In this document: positions 9,836 through 17,470 of the stretch, piece by piece
How positions within the stretch are numbered: the stretch's first letter is position 1
Layout of the letters: each line of letters opens with the position of its first letter
Assembly (NCBI RefSeq): GCF_900101175.1
Contig: NZ_FNFQ01000007.1
Coordinates: 62,001 to 126,000, forward strand
Source of the DNA: Stenotrophomonas pavanii
GTDB lineage: Bacteria; Pseudomonadota; Gammaproteobacteria; Xanthomonadales; Xanthomonadaceae
DNA: 64,000 bases
Direction of reading: 5' to 3'
Notes under the pieces: model-generated
Database searches by the model: none
Told to the model about the DNA's origin: nothing
Seen by the model: the letters and a program-made list of their open reading frames with translations, nothing else
Position numbers and translations under genes: made by a program

Positions 9836-11233
9836 TCACTTGCCCTTGACGTGCTTCATCAAGCGCCGCTTGGCCTTGATCTGCCGCTCGGTGAGGACGT
9901 TCTTCTTGCCCTCGTACGGGTTGGTACCCTCGCGGAAGATGAAGCTCACCGGCGTGCCGATCAGCTTGAAGCGCTTGCGGAAGAAGTTCTCCAGGTAGCG
10001 CTTGTACGACTCCTGCAGTTCCTTCAGGCGGGTGCCGTGCACGATGAAGGTCGGCGGGTTGGAACCGGCCGGGTGCACGTAGCGCAGCTTGGAGACATGG
10101 CCGCGGATGGTCGGCGGCGGGTTGGTCTCGTAGGCCACTTCCAGCGCTTTGTTCACTTCGCTGGTGGTGAAGGTCTTGTTCGCCGATTCGTGCGCGCGGT
10201 GCACCGCACGGAACAGCTCGCGCAGGCCCGAGCCATGCTTGGCCGAGATGCGCACCGACTCGGCCCACGGCACGAAGCCCAGCTTCAGCGACAGCATGGT
10301 TTCGGCCTGCTCGCGCTGGTACTCGGTCAGGCCATCCCACTTGTTGATGGCGATCACCAGCGCGCGGCCCGCATCGAGCACGGCACCGAGCACGGTGGCG
10401 TCCTGGTCGGTCACGCCTTCGGTGGCGTCGAGCATCAGCACGGCCACCTGGCACTGCTCGATCGACTGCATGGTCTTGACCACCGAGAACTTCTCGACGA
10501 CCTCGTCCACGCGCGAGCGACGGCGCAGGCCGGCGGTATCGATCAGGCGATATTCGCGGCCATCACGCTCCAGGTCCACCGCGATCGAGTCACGGGTGGT
10601 GCCCGGCACGTCGGAGGCGATCATGCGCTCCTCGCCGAGGATGCGGTTGACCAGGGTCGACTTGCCCACGTTCGGGCGGCCGACGAAGGCGATGCGGATG
10701 CGGTTCGGATCGTTGTCCAGCTCTTCGCCGCTGCCTTCTTCCGGCAGGCGCTGGATCACTTCGTCCAGCAGGTCATCCAGGCCCTGGCGATGCGCGGCCG
10801 ACACGGTCAGCATCTCGCCGAAACCGTAACGGGCGAACTCGGAGCGGACGCTGTCCTCGTCGGTACCGTCGATCTTGTTGATCAGCAGCAGCGTCGGGCG
10901 CGACAGCTTGCGCAGCCAGGACAGGATCTCGTCGTCCAGCGCCGAGGTGCCCTCGCGGGCATCGACGACGAACAGGATCAGGTCCGCTTCGGCGGCCGCC
11001 GCACGCGCCTGGCGGGTGGTGGCACCGGCCAGGCCTTCGTCCTCACCGGCGATACCGCCGGTATCCACGACCAGGAAATGGTTGTCCTCGTCGAGGCGGC
11101 AGACGCCGTAGTTGCGATCGCGGGTGACGCCGGGCTGGTCATGGACCAGGGCGTCACGCGTGCGGGTCAACGCATTGAAAATGGTCGACTTGCCGACATT
11201 CGGCCGTCCAACCAGGGCGACCAAAGGCAGCAT
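9836..11233 (-). CDS. der: Ribosome-assembly GTPase Der (EngA)
   Basis: An essential double-GTPase needed for 50S subunit maturation. The 465-residue protein has two complete G domains, with P-loops GRPNVGKS at 9-16 and 185-192, DTGG and DTAG for G3, and NKID and NKWD for G4. A C-terminal KH-like domain ends in a lysine/arginine-rich tail ([13 protein letters not shown]). The start at 11233 lies 15 bases after bamB. This bamB-der coupling is conserved in gammaproteobacteria. A Rho-independent terminator follows. Confidence 0.97.
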   Translation of the reverse strand: MLPLVALVGRPNVGKSTIFNALTRTRDALVHDQPGVTRDRNYGVCRLDEDNHFLVVDTGGIAGEDEGLAGATTRQARAAAAEADLILFVVDAREGTSALDDEILSWLRKLSRPTLLLINKIDGTDEDSVRSEFARYGFGEMLTVSAAHRQGLDDLLDEVIQRLPEEGSGEELDNDPNRIRIAFVGRPNVGKSTLVNRILGEERMIASDVPGTTRDSIAVDLERDGREYRLIDTAGLRRRSRVDEVVEKFSVVKTMQSIEQCQVAVLMLDATEGVTDQDATVLGAVLDAGRALVIAINKWDGLTEYQREQAETMLSLKLGFVPWAESVRISAKHGSGLRELFRAVHRAHESANKTFTTSEVNKALEVAYETNPPPTIRGHVSKLRYVHPAGSNPPTFIVHGTRLKELQESYKRYLENFFRKRFKLIGTPVSFIFREGTNPYEGKKNVLTERQIKAKRRLMKHVKGK

Positions 11234-11248
11234 CGCGATTACTCCGTA

Positions 11249-12457
11249 TTAATTTGCCAACCGGAAGGCGGTCAGCTTGCCATCCACGTTCTGCACCAGC
11301 AGCACCCCGTCTGCGACGACCGGCTGGGCCAGCAGGGCATCACCACCGCTCTTTGCCCGTGCCGCCATCGCACCATCGGAGGTCTGCAACCAGTGCACGT
11401 ATCCTTTGTAGTCGCCGACCACCACGTAGTCGCCCTGCAGCGCCGGGCCGGTCAGCGAACGACGGGCCAAGGCGGTCTGCGACCACATCGCTGCGCCGCT
11501 GGCCTTGTCCAGGCCGAACACGCCGCCCTTGTTGTCGGTGACGAACACATTGCCCGACGACACCGCCACGCCGCCCGCACCGCCATGGTCGCGCGCCCAC
11601 AGCGGGCGACCGGTGGGGCCTTCGATGGCCATGGTCTGGTTCTTGAAGCTGCTCACGTAGAGGGTGTTGCCCTCCAGCACCGGCGCGCCGTCGACGTCGG
11701 CCATGCGCTCCAGCTCGGTACGGCCTTCGCCGTTGCCCAGGTTCTGCTCCCACAGGGTGCGGCCATCCTGCTGGGCCAGGGCAGCAACCGCGCCCTCGTC
11801 CTTGCCGATGAACAGCACGCCCGGACCGGTCACCACCGGCGCGTTGCCGCGCACGGTCAGCGCCGGCAGCTCGCTCGGGTTGAACCACTTCTGGGTGCCG
11901 TTGCCGGCATCGAAGGCGGTGACGCGGCCATCGTTGCTGCGCACGTAGACCAGGCCCTGGGCCACGGCCGGCGCGGCAATGACTTCACCCGGGACACGGG
12001 CGCGCCACTTCTCGCTGCCGTCGTTGATGTCCAGCGCGATGACCTGGCCGTCCAGCGTGCCGATCACGACCAGGTTCTCACCGACACCCGGGCCGCCGGA
12101 CAGGCGCAGCTTGGCCTTCTTCTTTTCCTTCTTCGGCTCCCAGGTCCAGACCTTCTTGCCGGTCTGCAGGTCGATGGCGTGCACGCCACCGGTGATCGCC
12201 GCAGCGAACACGTGGCCGTTGGCGACCGCCGGGCCCTGGCGCACACCGATGCGGCGCTCGCCCTTGCCGAGGTTGACCGACCAGACCTTGCTGACCTTCA
12301 CGGTCGGCTCGAACTTGACCAGCTCAGCCGGTTCCTGTGCCTTCTTCGCGGCCGCGTCCTTGCCGGCGAACCAGCCCTTCATGGTGCTGCAGCCGGTCAG
12401 GGCCATGCCCATCAGGAGCACGGTGGCGACGCGGGTGATCATGACCTTCTGACTCAT
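11249..12457 (-). CDS. bamB: Outer-membrane assembly lipoprotein BamB
   Basis: Lipoprotein partner of BamA in the complex that inserts beta-barrel proteins into the outer membrane. A signal peptide ends in lipobox LTGC with the lipidated cysteine at residue 23. The remainder is an eight-bladed PQQ-like propeller, visible as repeated D-x-x-TG-K-x-W blade ends (for example LQTGKKVWTW and DINDGSEKW). A lysine-rich loop (EPKKEKKKAK) near residue 110 is an unusual surface insert. The start ATG at 12457 shares one base with the stop of the upstream yfgM-like gene; a TTG one codon earlier is less likely. der follows after 15 bases. Confidence 0.95.
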   Translation of the reverse strand: MSQKVMITRVATVLLMGMALTGCSTMKGWFAGKDAAAKKAQEPAELVKFEPTVKVSKVWSVNLGKGERRIGVRQGPAVANGHVFAAAITGGVHAIDLQTGKKVWTWEPKKEKKKAKLRLSGGPGVGENLVVIGTLDGQVIALDINDGSEKWRARVPGEVIAAPAVAQGLVYVRSNDGRVTAFDAGNGTQKWFNPSELPALTVRGNAPVVTGPGVLFIGKDEGAVAALAQQDGRTLWEQNLGNGEGRTELERMADVDGAPVLEGNTLYVSSFKNQTMAIEGPTGRPLWARDHGGAGGVAVSSGNVFVTDNKGGVFGLDKASGAAMWSQTALARRSLTGPALQGDYVVVGDYKGYVHWLQTSDGAMAARAKSGGDALLAQPVVADGVLLVQNVDGKLTAFRLAN

Positions 12458-13095
12458 CAAACCGACTCCGCAGGGGCGGCGACGGTGCCGCCGGCGTCCA
12501 TAACCTTGGTTTCCAGCAGGCGCCGCTGCGGCGCTGCCACGTCCAGCGTCTTCAGCGCCTTCTCGTACTGTGCACGGGCTTCATCACGCTTGCCCTGCGC
12601 CATCAGCGCATCGCCATGGATTTCCAGGCTGCTGCTGTCGGTGGCGCTGCCCAGCAGCTTGATGGCCTCGTCGCTCTTGCCGGTGGCCACCAGCAGGCGG
12701 GCCACGCGCTGGTCAACCACGCGCTGCAGGTCGCCTTCGACCTTCACATTGCGCAGGGTCGCCAGCGCTTCTTCGTTCTTGCCAGCGTCGACCTGGGCCT
12801 TGGCCAGCTGCAGCGCCGCGAGGTCACCGTAGATGCTGGACGGGCCGGCTTCGAGCGCCTTGACCGCCTTGGCGGCGTCGTCAAGCTTGTTCTGCTGCAG
12901 GCCCTGCAGGGCCTTCTGGTACTCGACATTGGCCGAGGCCAGCTTGCCGCCCTGATCCTTCTGGTACCACTGCCAGCCGGCAATGGCACCGATGGCGATG
13001 ACTACGCCACCGAGGATGCTGGCGCCATTCTTCCGCAGCCAGCTGCGGACGCGTTCACTTTGTTCGTGCTCGTCGAGCAGATCGTCGATCGCCAT
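12457..13095 (-). CDS. yfgM: YfgM-like membrane-anchored TPR protein
   Basis: A 212-residue inner-membrane protein with a single N-terminal membrane helix (about residues 23-39, GASILGGVVIAIGAIAGWQW) after a short acidic cytosolic segment, and a large periplasmic domain of TPR-like helices. E. coli YfgM associates with SecYEG and periplasmic chaperones such as PpiD; the same position directly upstream of bamB supports the assignment. The ATG at 13095 gives the family start MAIDDLLDEHEQ; an upstream start at 13116 would add seven residues. It overlaps bamB by one base, implying translational coupling. Confidence 0.9.
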   Translation of the reverse strand: MAIDDLLDEHEQSERVRSWLRKNGASILGGVVIAIGAIAGWQWYQKDQGGKLASANVEYQKALQGLQQNKLDDAAKAVKALEAGPSSIYGDLAALQLAKAQVDAGKNEEALATLRNVKVEGDLQRVVDQRVARLLVATGKSDEAIKLLGSATDSSSLEIHGDALMAQGKRDEARAQYEKALKTLDVAAPQRRLLETKVMDAGGTVAAPAESV

Positions 13096-13159
13096 GCGTA
13101 CTCTCGCCCCGCCCATCGGGAGGGACCATTGGGATTATCGAAGGTGGTGAAACCGCGCC

Positions 13160-14032
13160 TCAGTGCGAAACCGGGACCACGGAGCCTTCAGAGGATACCT
13201 GAAAGCGTGCCACGTTGGCTCGCTGGTAGGGGGTCAGATCGACGATAGCGCCGTTCTGCTGAACCTGGACCGCCGAGGCGTTGCCCAGGGTCACCCGGGT
13301 CACCTGGCCCGGCGTGAAGCTGCGGGTTTCGCCGGACCTGATCAGCGCCTTCTCGACGGTGCTGCCGTCCGGGCCGCCGATGTCGACCCAGCTGTCGCCG
13401 CTGAACTGCATTTCGAGCGTGTTGCCAGCCGCTGCCGGGGCCGGGGCCGGACGCGGCACCGGGGCCAGCGAGGCCACGTACGGGGTGGCGGCCGGCTTGC
13501 TGGCCGGGGCGGTGGCCGTGTCAGCCGGGGCCGCGGCGTCGGTACCGGCGGCGGCCGGGGTCACCGGCACGGCGGCCGGGATCGCATCCAGCGAGGCGGT
13601 GTTCGGCGACGGAGTGGCGCTGTCGTCGAAATGGCCACGGGTGGCGAACCACACCGGCACTGCCAGGACTGCGGTGATGCCGACATACAGCACGCGCCGG
13701 CCAAGGTTCTCGGCGATGCGGCGCGCACGCGGGGTATGGGTATGACTGACCAGGGTGGGCGGAACCACCGGGCCGACCTGGGCCTGTTCCAGCAGCTGGC
13801 CTACGTCCACGTCGAGCAGGCGCGCATAGCTGCGCAGCTGGCCACGCACGAACACCGGCGCCCCCAGCTTCTGCCATTGTTCCTCTTCCAGCGACTTGAC
13901 CACCTGGACCGGCATGCGCAGGCGCGAGCCGACATCTTCGAGGGTCAGTCCGGCCGCTTCACGGGCCTGGCGCAGGCGGGTGCCGCAGCCGGCCGCAGTC
14001 TCGAGAGCGCTCACAGTCTGGTCATCAATCAC
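13160..14032 (-). CDS. rodZ: RodZ-like cell-shape protein
   Basis: A 290-residue bitopic protein. Residues about 17-80 form a cytoplasmic HTH of the Xre type, which in RodZ binds MreB, the actin-like organiser of rod shape. A basic stretch and one membrane helix (about 113-132) follow. A long Ala/Pro/Thr-rich periplasmic linker (about 140-200) leads to a C-terminal beta-rich DUF4115 domain (about 205-280). Its place between pilF and yfgM matches the conserved rlmN-rodZ-bamB neighbourhood, although ispG and hisS, usually found here in E. coli, are absent. Eighteen bases separate it from pilF. Confidence 0.9.
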   Translation of the reverse strand: MIDDQTVSALETAAGCGTRLRQAREAAGLTLEDVGSRLRMPVQVVKSLEEEQWQKLGAPVFVRGQLRSYARLLDVDVGQLLEQAQVGPVVPPTLVSHTHTPRARRIAENLGRRVLYVGITAVLAVPVWFATRGHFDDSATPSPNTASLDAIPAAVPVTPAAAGTDAAAPADTATAPASKPAATPYVASLAPVPRPAPAPAAAGNTLEMQFSGDSWVDIGGPDGSTVEKALIRSGETRSFTPGQVTRVTLGNASAVQVQQNGAIVDLTPYQRANVARFQVSSEGSVVPVSH

Positions 14033-14050
14033 AATGCATCAACCCTGGAG

Positions 14051-14836
14051 TTAGGAGCCCGCTTCCTGCGGAAATTCCTGTCGAATCCGCTGCAGATAAC
14101 GATCAGATGCCGCCCGATCGCCCAGCTTCACTTCGATTTGAGACGCAAGTTGTAACACGGAACGCGTTGCGGGTGCAGCCGCAATCCTACGTTCGGCGAA
14201 GGCCCGGGCCTCCATGTAGCGGCCCTGGCGGTAGCTCAGCTGGGCCATCGACTCCAGCGCGACCGGGTTGGCCGGGGCCGCCACGAGCGCCGCACGCAGG
14301 TCGCGTTCGGCACGTTCAAGCTGGCCCGCATCCAGTGCGCAACTGCCGGCATTGGCCTGCGCTTCGCCCGGGGTGGGATAGCCCGGCGCCTGCAGCGCGC
14401 GGTCGAACCAGACCAGCGATTCGGCCGGCCGGCCCTGCTGGCACAGCCAGGCACCGTAGTTGTTGAGCACGTCGCCGCGCTGCGGCGCCAGTTCGGCGGC
14501 CTTGCGGAAGTTCTCGCCGGCCTGCCGGGTGCGGCCACGACGGTCGTCGATACCGGCCTGCAGCACCAGCGCGTCGGGGGCCTCGGGCGCAAGTTTCAGC
14601 GCGTCGCGCACCTTGCGCTCGGCAGCATCGAGGTTGCCGACCTGCAGATCGCGGGTCGCCAGCGTCAGCAGGTCGCGCCAGCGCACTTCGCGCCGGACGC
14701 TTTCCGGGTCACCGACCGAATAGACCGGGGCCTGGCTCGGGCCGAGCTTGGCCTTGGGATGGGATTTGCAGCCACCGACCGCGACGGCCAGCACGCCTGC
14801 GCACAGCACCAGCCAGAGGCGGTCAGGCTGCGGCAT
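14051..14836 (-). CDS. pilF: Type IV pilus biogenesis/stability lipoprotein PilF (PilW)
   Basis: Outer-membrane pilotin that supports multimerisation of the PilQ secretin for type IV pili. A signal peptide ends at lipobox VGGC with the lipidated cysteine at residue 23. Six TPR-like helical pairs follow ([10 protein letters not shown]..., [16 protein letters not shown]...). Length is 261 residues, as usual. The start codon lies 14 bases inside the 3' end of rlmN, a conserved tight coupling in Pseudomonas and Xanthomonas. Confidence 0.93.
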   Translation of the reverse strand: MPQPDRLWLVLCAGVLAVAVGGCKSHPKAKLGPSQAPVYSVGDPESVRREVRWRDLLTLATRDLQVGNLDAAERKVRDALKLAPEAPDALVLQAGIDDRRGRTRQAGENFRKAAELAPQRGDVLNNYGAWLCQQGRPAESLVWFDRALQAPGYPTPGEAQANAGSCALDAGQLERAERDLRAALVAAPANPVALESMAQLSYRQGRYMEARAFAERRIAAAPATRSVLQLASQIEVKLGDRAASDRYLQRIRQEFPQEAGS

Positions 14837-16028
14837 CGCTCCCCTTCCCCGCCTGCAGCGTCTTGTTGAACTCCGCCTGGCGGCGGGTGCGGTCCATCAC
14901 CTGGCCCTTGAGCTGGCCACAGGCGGCGTCGATGTCGTCGCCACGGGTGCGGCGGACCATGGTCAGCACGTTGCTGTCGAGAAGGATCTTCTGGAAGGCG
15001 CGGATGTTGGCCTCCTCGGAACGCTCGTAGCGGGTGCCCGGGAACGGATTGAACGGGATCAGGTTGACCTTGCCCGAATCCTTGGCCTGCACCGCGTTGT
15101 CGAACTGGCGCATCAGGCGCGCCAGCTCGCGGGCATGCTCGGGCTTGTCGTTGATGCCCTTCATCAGCGTGTATTCGAAGGTGACCGATTCGCGGCGCTT
15201 GTTGGCGCGCAGGTAGCGCGCGCAGGAGGCCATCAGCTCGGCGATCGGGTACTTCTTGTTGAGCGGCACCAGGGTCTCGCGCAGCGCGTCGTTCGGCGCA
15301 TGCAGCGACACCGCCAGCGACACGTCGCTCTCGGCGGACAGGCGGTCGATCTGCGGCACCAGGCCGGAGGTCGACAGGGTCACGCGCTTGTTGGCCAGGC
15401 CGTAGCCCAGGTCGTCGCGCATCACGCTCATGGCGCGCACGACGTTGTCGAAATTCATCAGCGGCTCGCCCATGCCCATCATCACCACGTTGGTGAGGCG
15501 GCGCATCTGGTGCGGCACGTTGCCCAGGTGGCGCGCGGCGACCCACACCTGGCCGATGATCTCGGCGGTGGTCAGGTTGCGGTTGAAGCCCTGGGTGGCG
15601 GTGGAGCAGAACGTGCAGTTCAGACCGCAGCCGACCTGCGAGGACACGCACAGCGTGCCGCGGGTCTTGTCCGGGATGTACACGGTCTCGATGGCGTTCT
15701 TGCCATCCACGCCCATCGCCAGCAGCCACTTGTGGGTGCCGTCGGCGGAGGGCTTGTCGAACACGATGTTGGGGACAACGACCTCGGCATGGGCCTGCAG
15801 CTTGGCGCGCAGGACCTTGCCGAGATCGGTCATTTCATCGAAGTCGGTGACGTAGCGATGGTGGATCCACTTCATCACCTGGTGGGCACGGAACTTCTTT
15901 TCGCCGAGAACCTCGACGAAAAACTTCTCCAGGCCCGCGCGATCGAGGTCGAGCAGGTTCTGCTTGCCAGCCGTGGGTGCCGACTTCGGCAGCGGCTGGA
16001 TGGCGGGGGACTGTACGACCTCGTTCAC
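14823..16028 (-). CDS. rlmN: Dual-specificity rRNA/tRNA adenine C2-methyltransferase RlmN
   Basis: A radical-SAM enzyme that methylates A2503 of 23S rRNA and A37 of some tRNAs, improving accuracy. The iron-sulfur cluster cysteines are in CGLNCTFC. The methyl-carrying cysteine pair and resolving regions are represented by [13 protein letters not shown] and near-C-terminal [12 protein letters not shown]-binding GMGEPLMN is intact. I place the start at GTG 16028, giving 401 residues and the family N-terminus. An ATG at 16130 would overlap ndk and add unlikely sequence. ndk precedes it by ten bases, and pilF overlaps its end. Confidence 0.95.
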   Translation of the reverse strand: MNEVVQSPAIQPLPKSAPTAGKQNLLDLDRAGLEKFFVEVLGEKKFRAHQVMKWIHHRYVTDFDEMTDLGKVLRAKLQAHAEVVVPNIVFDKPSADGTHKWLLAMGVDGKNAIETVYIPDKTRGTLCVSSQVGCGLNCTFCSTATQGFNRNLTTAEIIGQVWVAARHLGNVPHQMRRLTNVVMMGMGEPLMNFDNVVRAMSVMRDDLGYGLANKRVTLSTSGLVPQIDRLSAESDVSLAVSLHAPNDALRETLVPLNKKYPIAELMASCARYLRANKRRESVTFEYTLMKGINDKPEHARELARLMRQFDNAVQAKDSGKVNLIPFNPFPGTRYERSEEANIRAFQKILLDSNVLTMVRRTRGDDIDAACGQLKGQVMDRTRRQAEFNKTLQAGKGSDAAA

Positions 16029-16038
16029 GGCATTACTC

Positions 16039-16464
16039 TCAGCGCGAGACGACTTCGGTGGCGGCGAAGAAGTAGGCGATTTCAATCGCGGCATTCTCGA
16101 CCGAGTCCGAGCCGTGGGCGGCGTTGGCATCGATGGATTCGGCGAAGTCGGCGCGGATGGTGCCCGGCGCGGCTTCCTTCGGGTTGGTGGCGCCCAGCAG
16201 GTCGCGGTGGGCCAAGACGGCGTTCTCGCCTTCCAGGGCCTGGATCATCACCGGGCCGGAGATCATGAACTCGACCAGCGCGTTGAAGAACGGACGCTCG
16301 CGGTGCACGGCGTAGAAGCCTTCGGCTTCACGGCGCGACAGCTGCTTGTACTTGGCGGCCACGACCTTCAGGCCGGCCTTCTCGAAGCGGGCGTAGATTT
16401 CGCCGATGACGTTCTTGGCAACGGCGTCCGGCTTGATGATCGAAAGGGTGCGCTCCAGCGCCAT
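16039..16464 (-). CDS. ndk: Nucleoside diphosphate kinase
   Basis: Transfers the gamma phosphate from ATP to other NDPs through a phosphohistidine, balancing NTP and dNTP pools. It is 141 residues, the usual size. The active histidine lies in NAAHGSDS, preceded by RPFF and the family segment [14 protein letters not shown]. Start ATG 16464 gives the standard [15 protein letters not shown]. It is the first gene of the rlmN-pilF-rodZ-yfgM-bamB-der block. The promoter must lie in the short gap before 16540. Confidence 0.97.
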   Translation of the reverse strand: MALERTLSIIKPDAVAKNVIGEIYARFEKAGLKVVAAKYKQLSRREAEGFYAVHRERPFFNALVEFMISGPVMIQALEGENAVLAHRDLLGATNPKEAAPGTIRADFAESIDANAAHGSDSVENAAIEIAYFFAATEVVSR

Positions 16465-16513
16465 GGGATGTCTCCAATGGAATCGGGCCGCGGATGGCCC
16501 GAAGGGTAACATG

Positions 16514-16538
16514 AAAAAAACCCGCGTCGGGACGCGGG
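16514..16538 (-). terminator. Minus-strand terminator with no upstream gene
   Basis: Arms CCCGCGTC/GACGCGGG with a two-base gap, followed on the minus strand by seven Ts. It is a textbook Rho-independent terminator pointing toward ndk, yet the only upstream gene (psrA) runs the opposite way. It may end a small RNA or act as an attenuator in the ndk leader. Confidence 0.75.
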
Positions 16539-16587
16539 CTTAGCCTGATAAACGTAGGCGAATTGTAAAAGATAAAGCGCTGGCGTG

Positions 16588-16657
16588 GTAGTGCCGGCCG
16601 CTGGCCGGCATTGGGCGCCATTCAACCGCGGGGCTGCCGGCCAGCGGCCGGCACTAC
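16588..16657. repeat. REP doublet, TGCCGGCC subfamily
   Basis: Forward palindrome with GTAG at 16588 and reverse palindrome ending CTAC at 16657, separated by about 24 bases. It lies in the divergent ndk/psrA region of 314 bases, which otherwise holds only the terminator at 16514 and the psrA operator. Confidence 0.85.
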
Positions 16658-16744
16658 CCCCATTCACCCAGCTGAGTGGATTCTGACCGTCCGGGCCATT
16701 TTTGCTGCACTGCAAAATGCCATACGCTACCGTCTGGTCCTAGT

Positions 16745-16762
16745 ATCAAACAATCGTTTGAT
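16745..16762. promoter_or_regulatory. Candidate PsrA/TetR operator
   Basis: Inverted repeat ATCAAAC-AATC-GTTTGAT, 17 bases before the psrA start codon. It fits the published PsrA-type pattern of AAAC and GTTT half-sites with a short spacer. It probably mediates autoregulation and control of the psrA-fadB-fadA transcript. Confidence 0.7.
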
Positions 16763-16778
16763 TAAGGTCCGCCCGCCG

Positions 16779-17444
16779 ATGGCCAAACCCGCCCACTTCT
16801 CGACCAAGGACCGGATCCTCGGCGCGGCCGAGGAGCTGTTCGCACAGCACGGCTTCGCCGGTACCTCGCTGCGCCAGGTGACCAGCCAGGCCGACGTCAA
16901 CATCGCAGCGGTCAACTACCACTTCGGCTCCAAGGAAAACCTGGTCAACGAGGTATTCCGCCGCCGCATGGACGAGATGACCGGCGCCCGTCTGGCGCAG
17001 CTCGAGCGCGCCCGCAGCGAACACCCCGGGCAGCTGCGCCCGGTGCTGGCCGCCTTCGTCGAACCGGCACTGGCACTGGCCCAGGACCGCCAGAACGGCG
17101 GCGCTTTCGTGCGCGTGATCGCCCGCGCCTACGCCGAGAAGAACGACAACCTGCGCAAGTTCCTGTCCGACCACTACGGCCACGTGCTGCGTGCGTTCGG
17201 CAAGGCCATCGGCGAGTGCGTGCCCGGCCTGAGCAAGGAAGAGCTGTACTGGCGCCTGGACTTCCTGGCCGGTTCGCTCACCTATGCCATGGCCGACTTC
17301 GGGCTGATCAAGCGTCCCGCCGGTGTCACCGAAGCGGCGCATCGTGCCCATGCCGCCCACGAACTGATCCATTTCGCCGAAGCCGGGTTCCGCGCCGCCG
17401 CACGCGCCAGCGCCCTGCCCGCTTCCCTTGATTCCACCCAGTAA
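16779..17444 (+). CDS. psrA: TetR-family fatty-acid-responsive repressor (PsrA-like)
   Basis: A 221-residue regulator. The N-terminal TetR HTH is typical (RILGAAEELFAQHGFAGTSL, then AAVNYHFGSKENLV), and the C-terminal ligand-binding half is PsrA-like, with LRKFLSDHYGHVLRAFGKA and a WRLDFLAGSLTYAM helix. PsrA relatives bind long-chain fatty acids or acyl-CoA and release fad promoters. The upstream operator and the directly following beta-oxidation genes (26 bases to fadB, same strand) support this. I chose ATG 16779 because the domain begins there; the longer frame upstream reads through REP sequence. Confidence 0.88.
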   Translation: MAKPAHFSTKDRILGAAEELFAQHGFAGTSLRQVTSQADVNIAAVNYHFGSKENLVNEVFRRRMDEMTGARLAQLERARSEHPGQLRPVLAAFVEPALALAQDRQNGGAFVRVIARAYAEKNDNLRKFLSDHYGHVLRAFGKAIGECVPGLSKEELYWRLDFLAGSLTYAMADFGLIKRPAGVTEAAHRAHAAHELIHFAEAGFRAAARASALPASLDSTQ

Positions 17445-17470
17445 CTGCTGACCAACAAAGGCCTTACACC

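Noticed and set aside
9761-12832. Plus-strand open frame of about 1000 codons opposite der and bamB
   Set aside because: It is antisense to two well-supported genes, has no domain, and its start lies in a REP. High-GC codon bias creates such frames.
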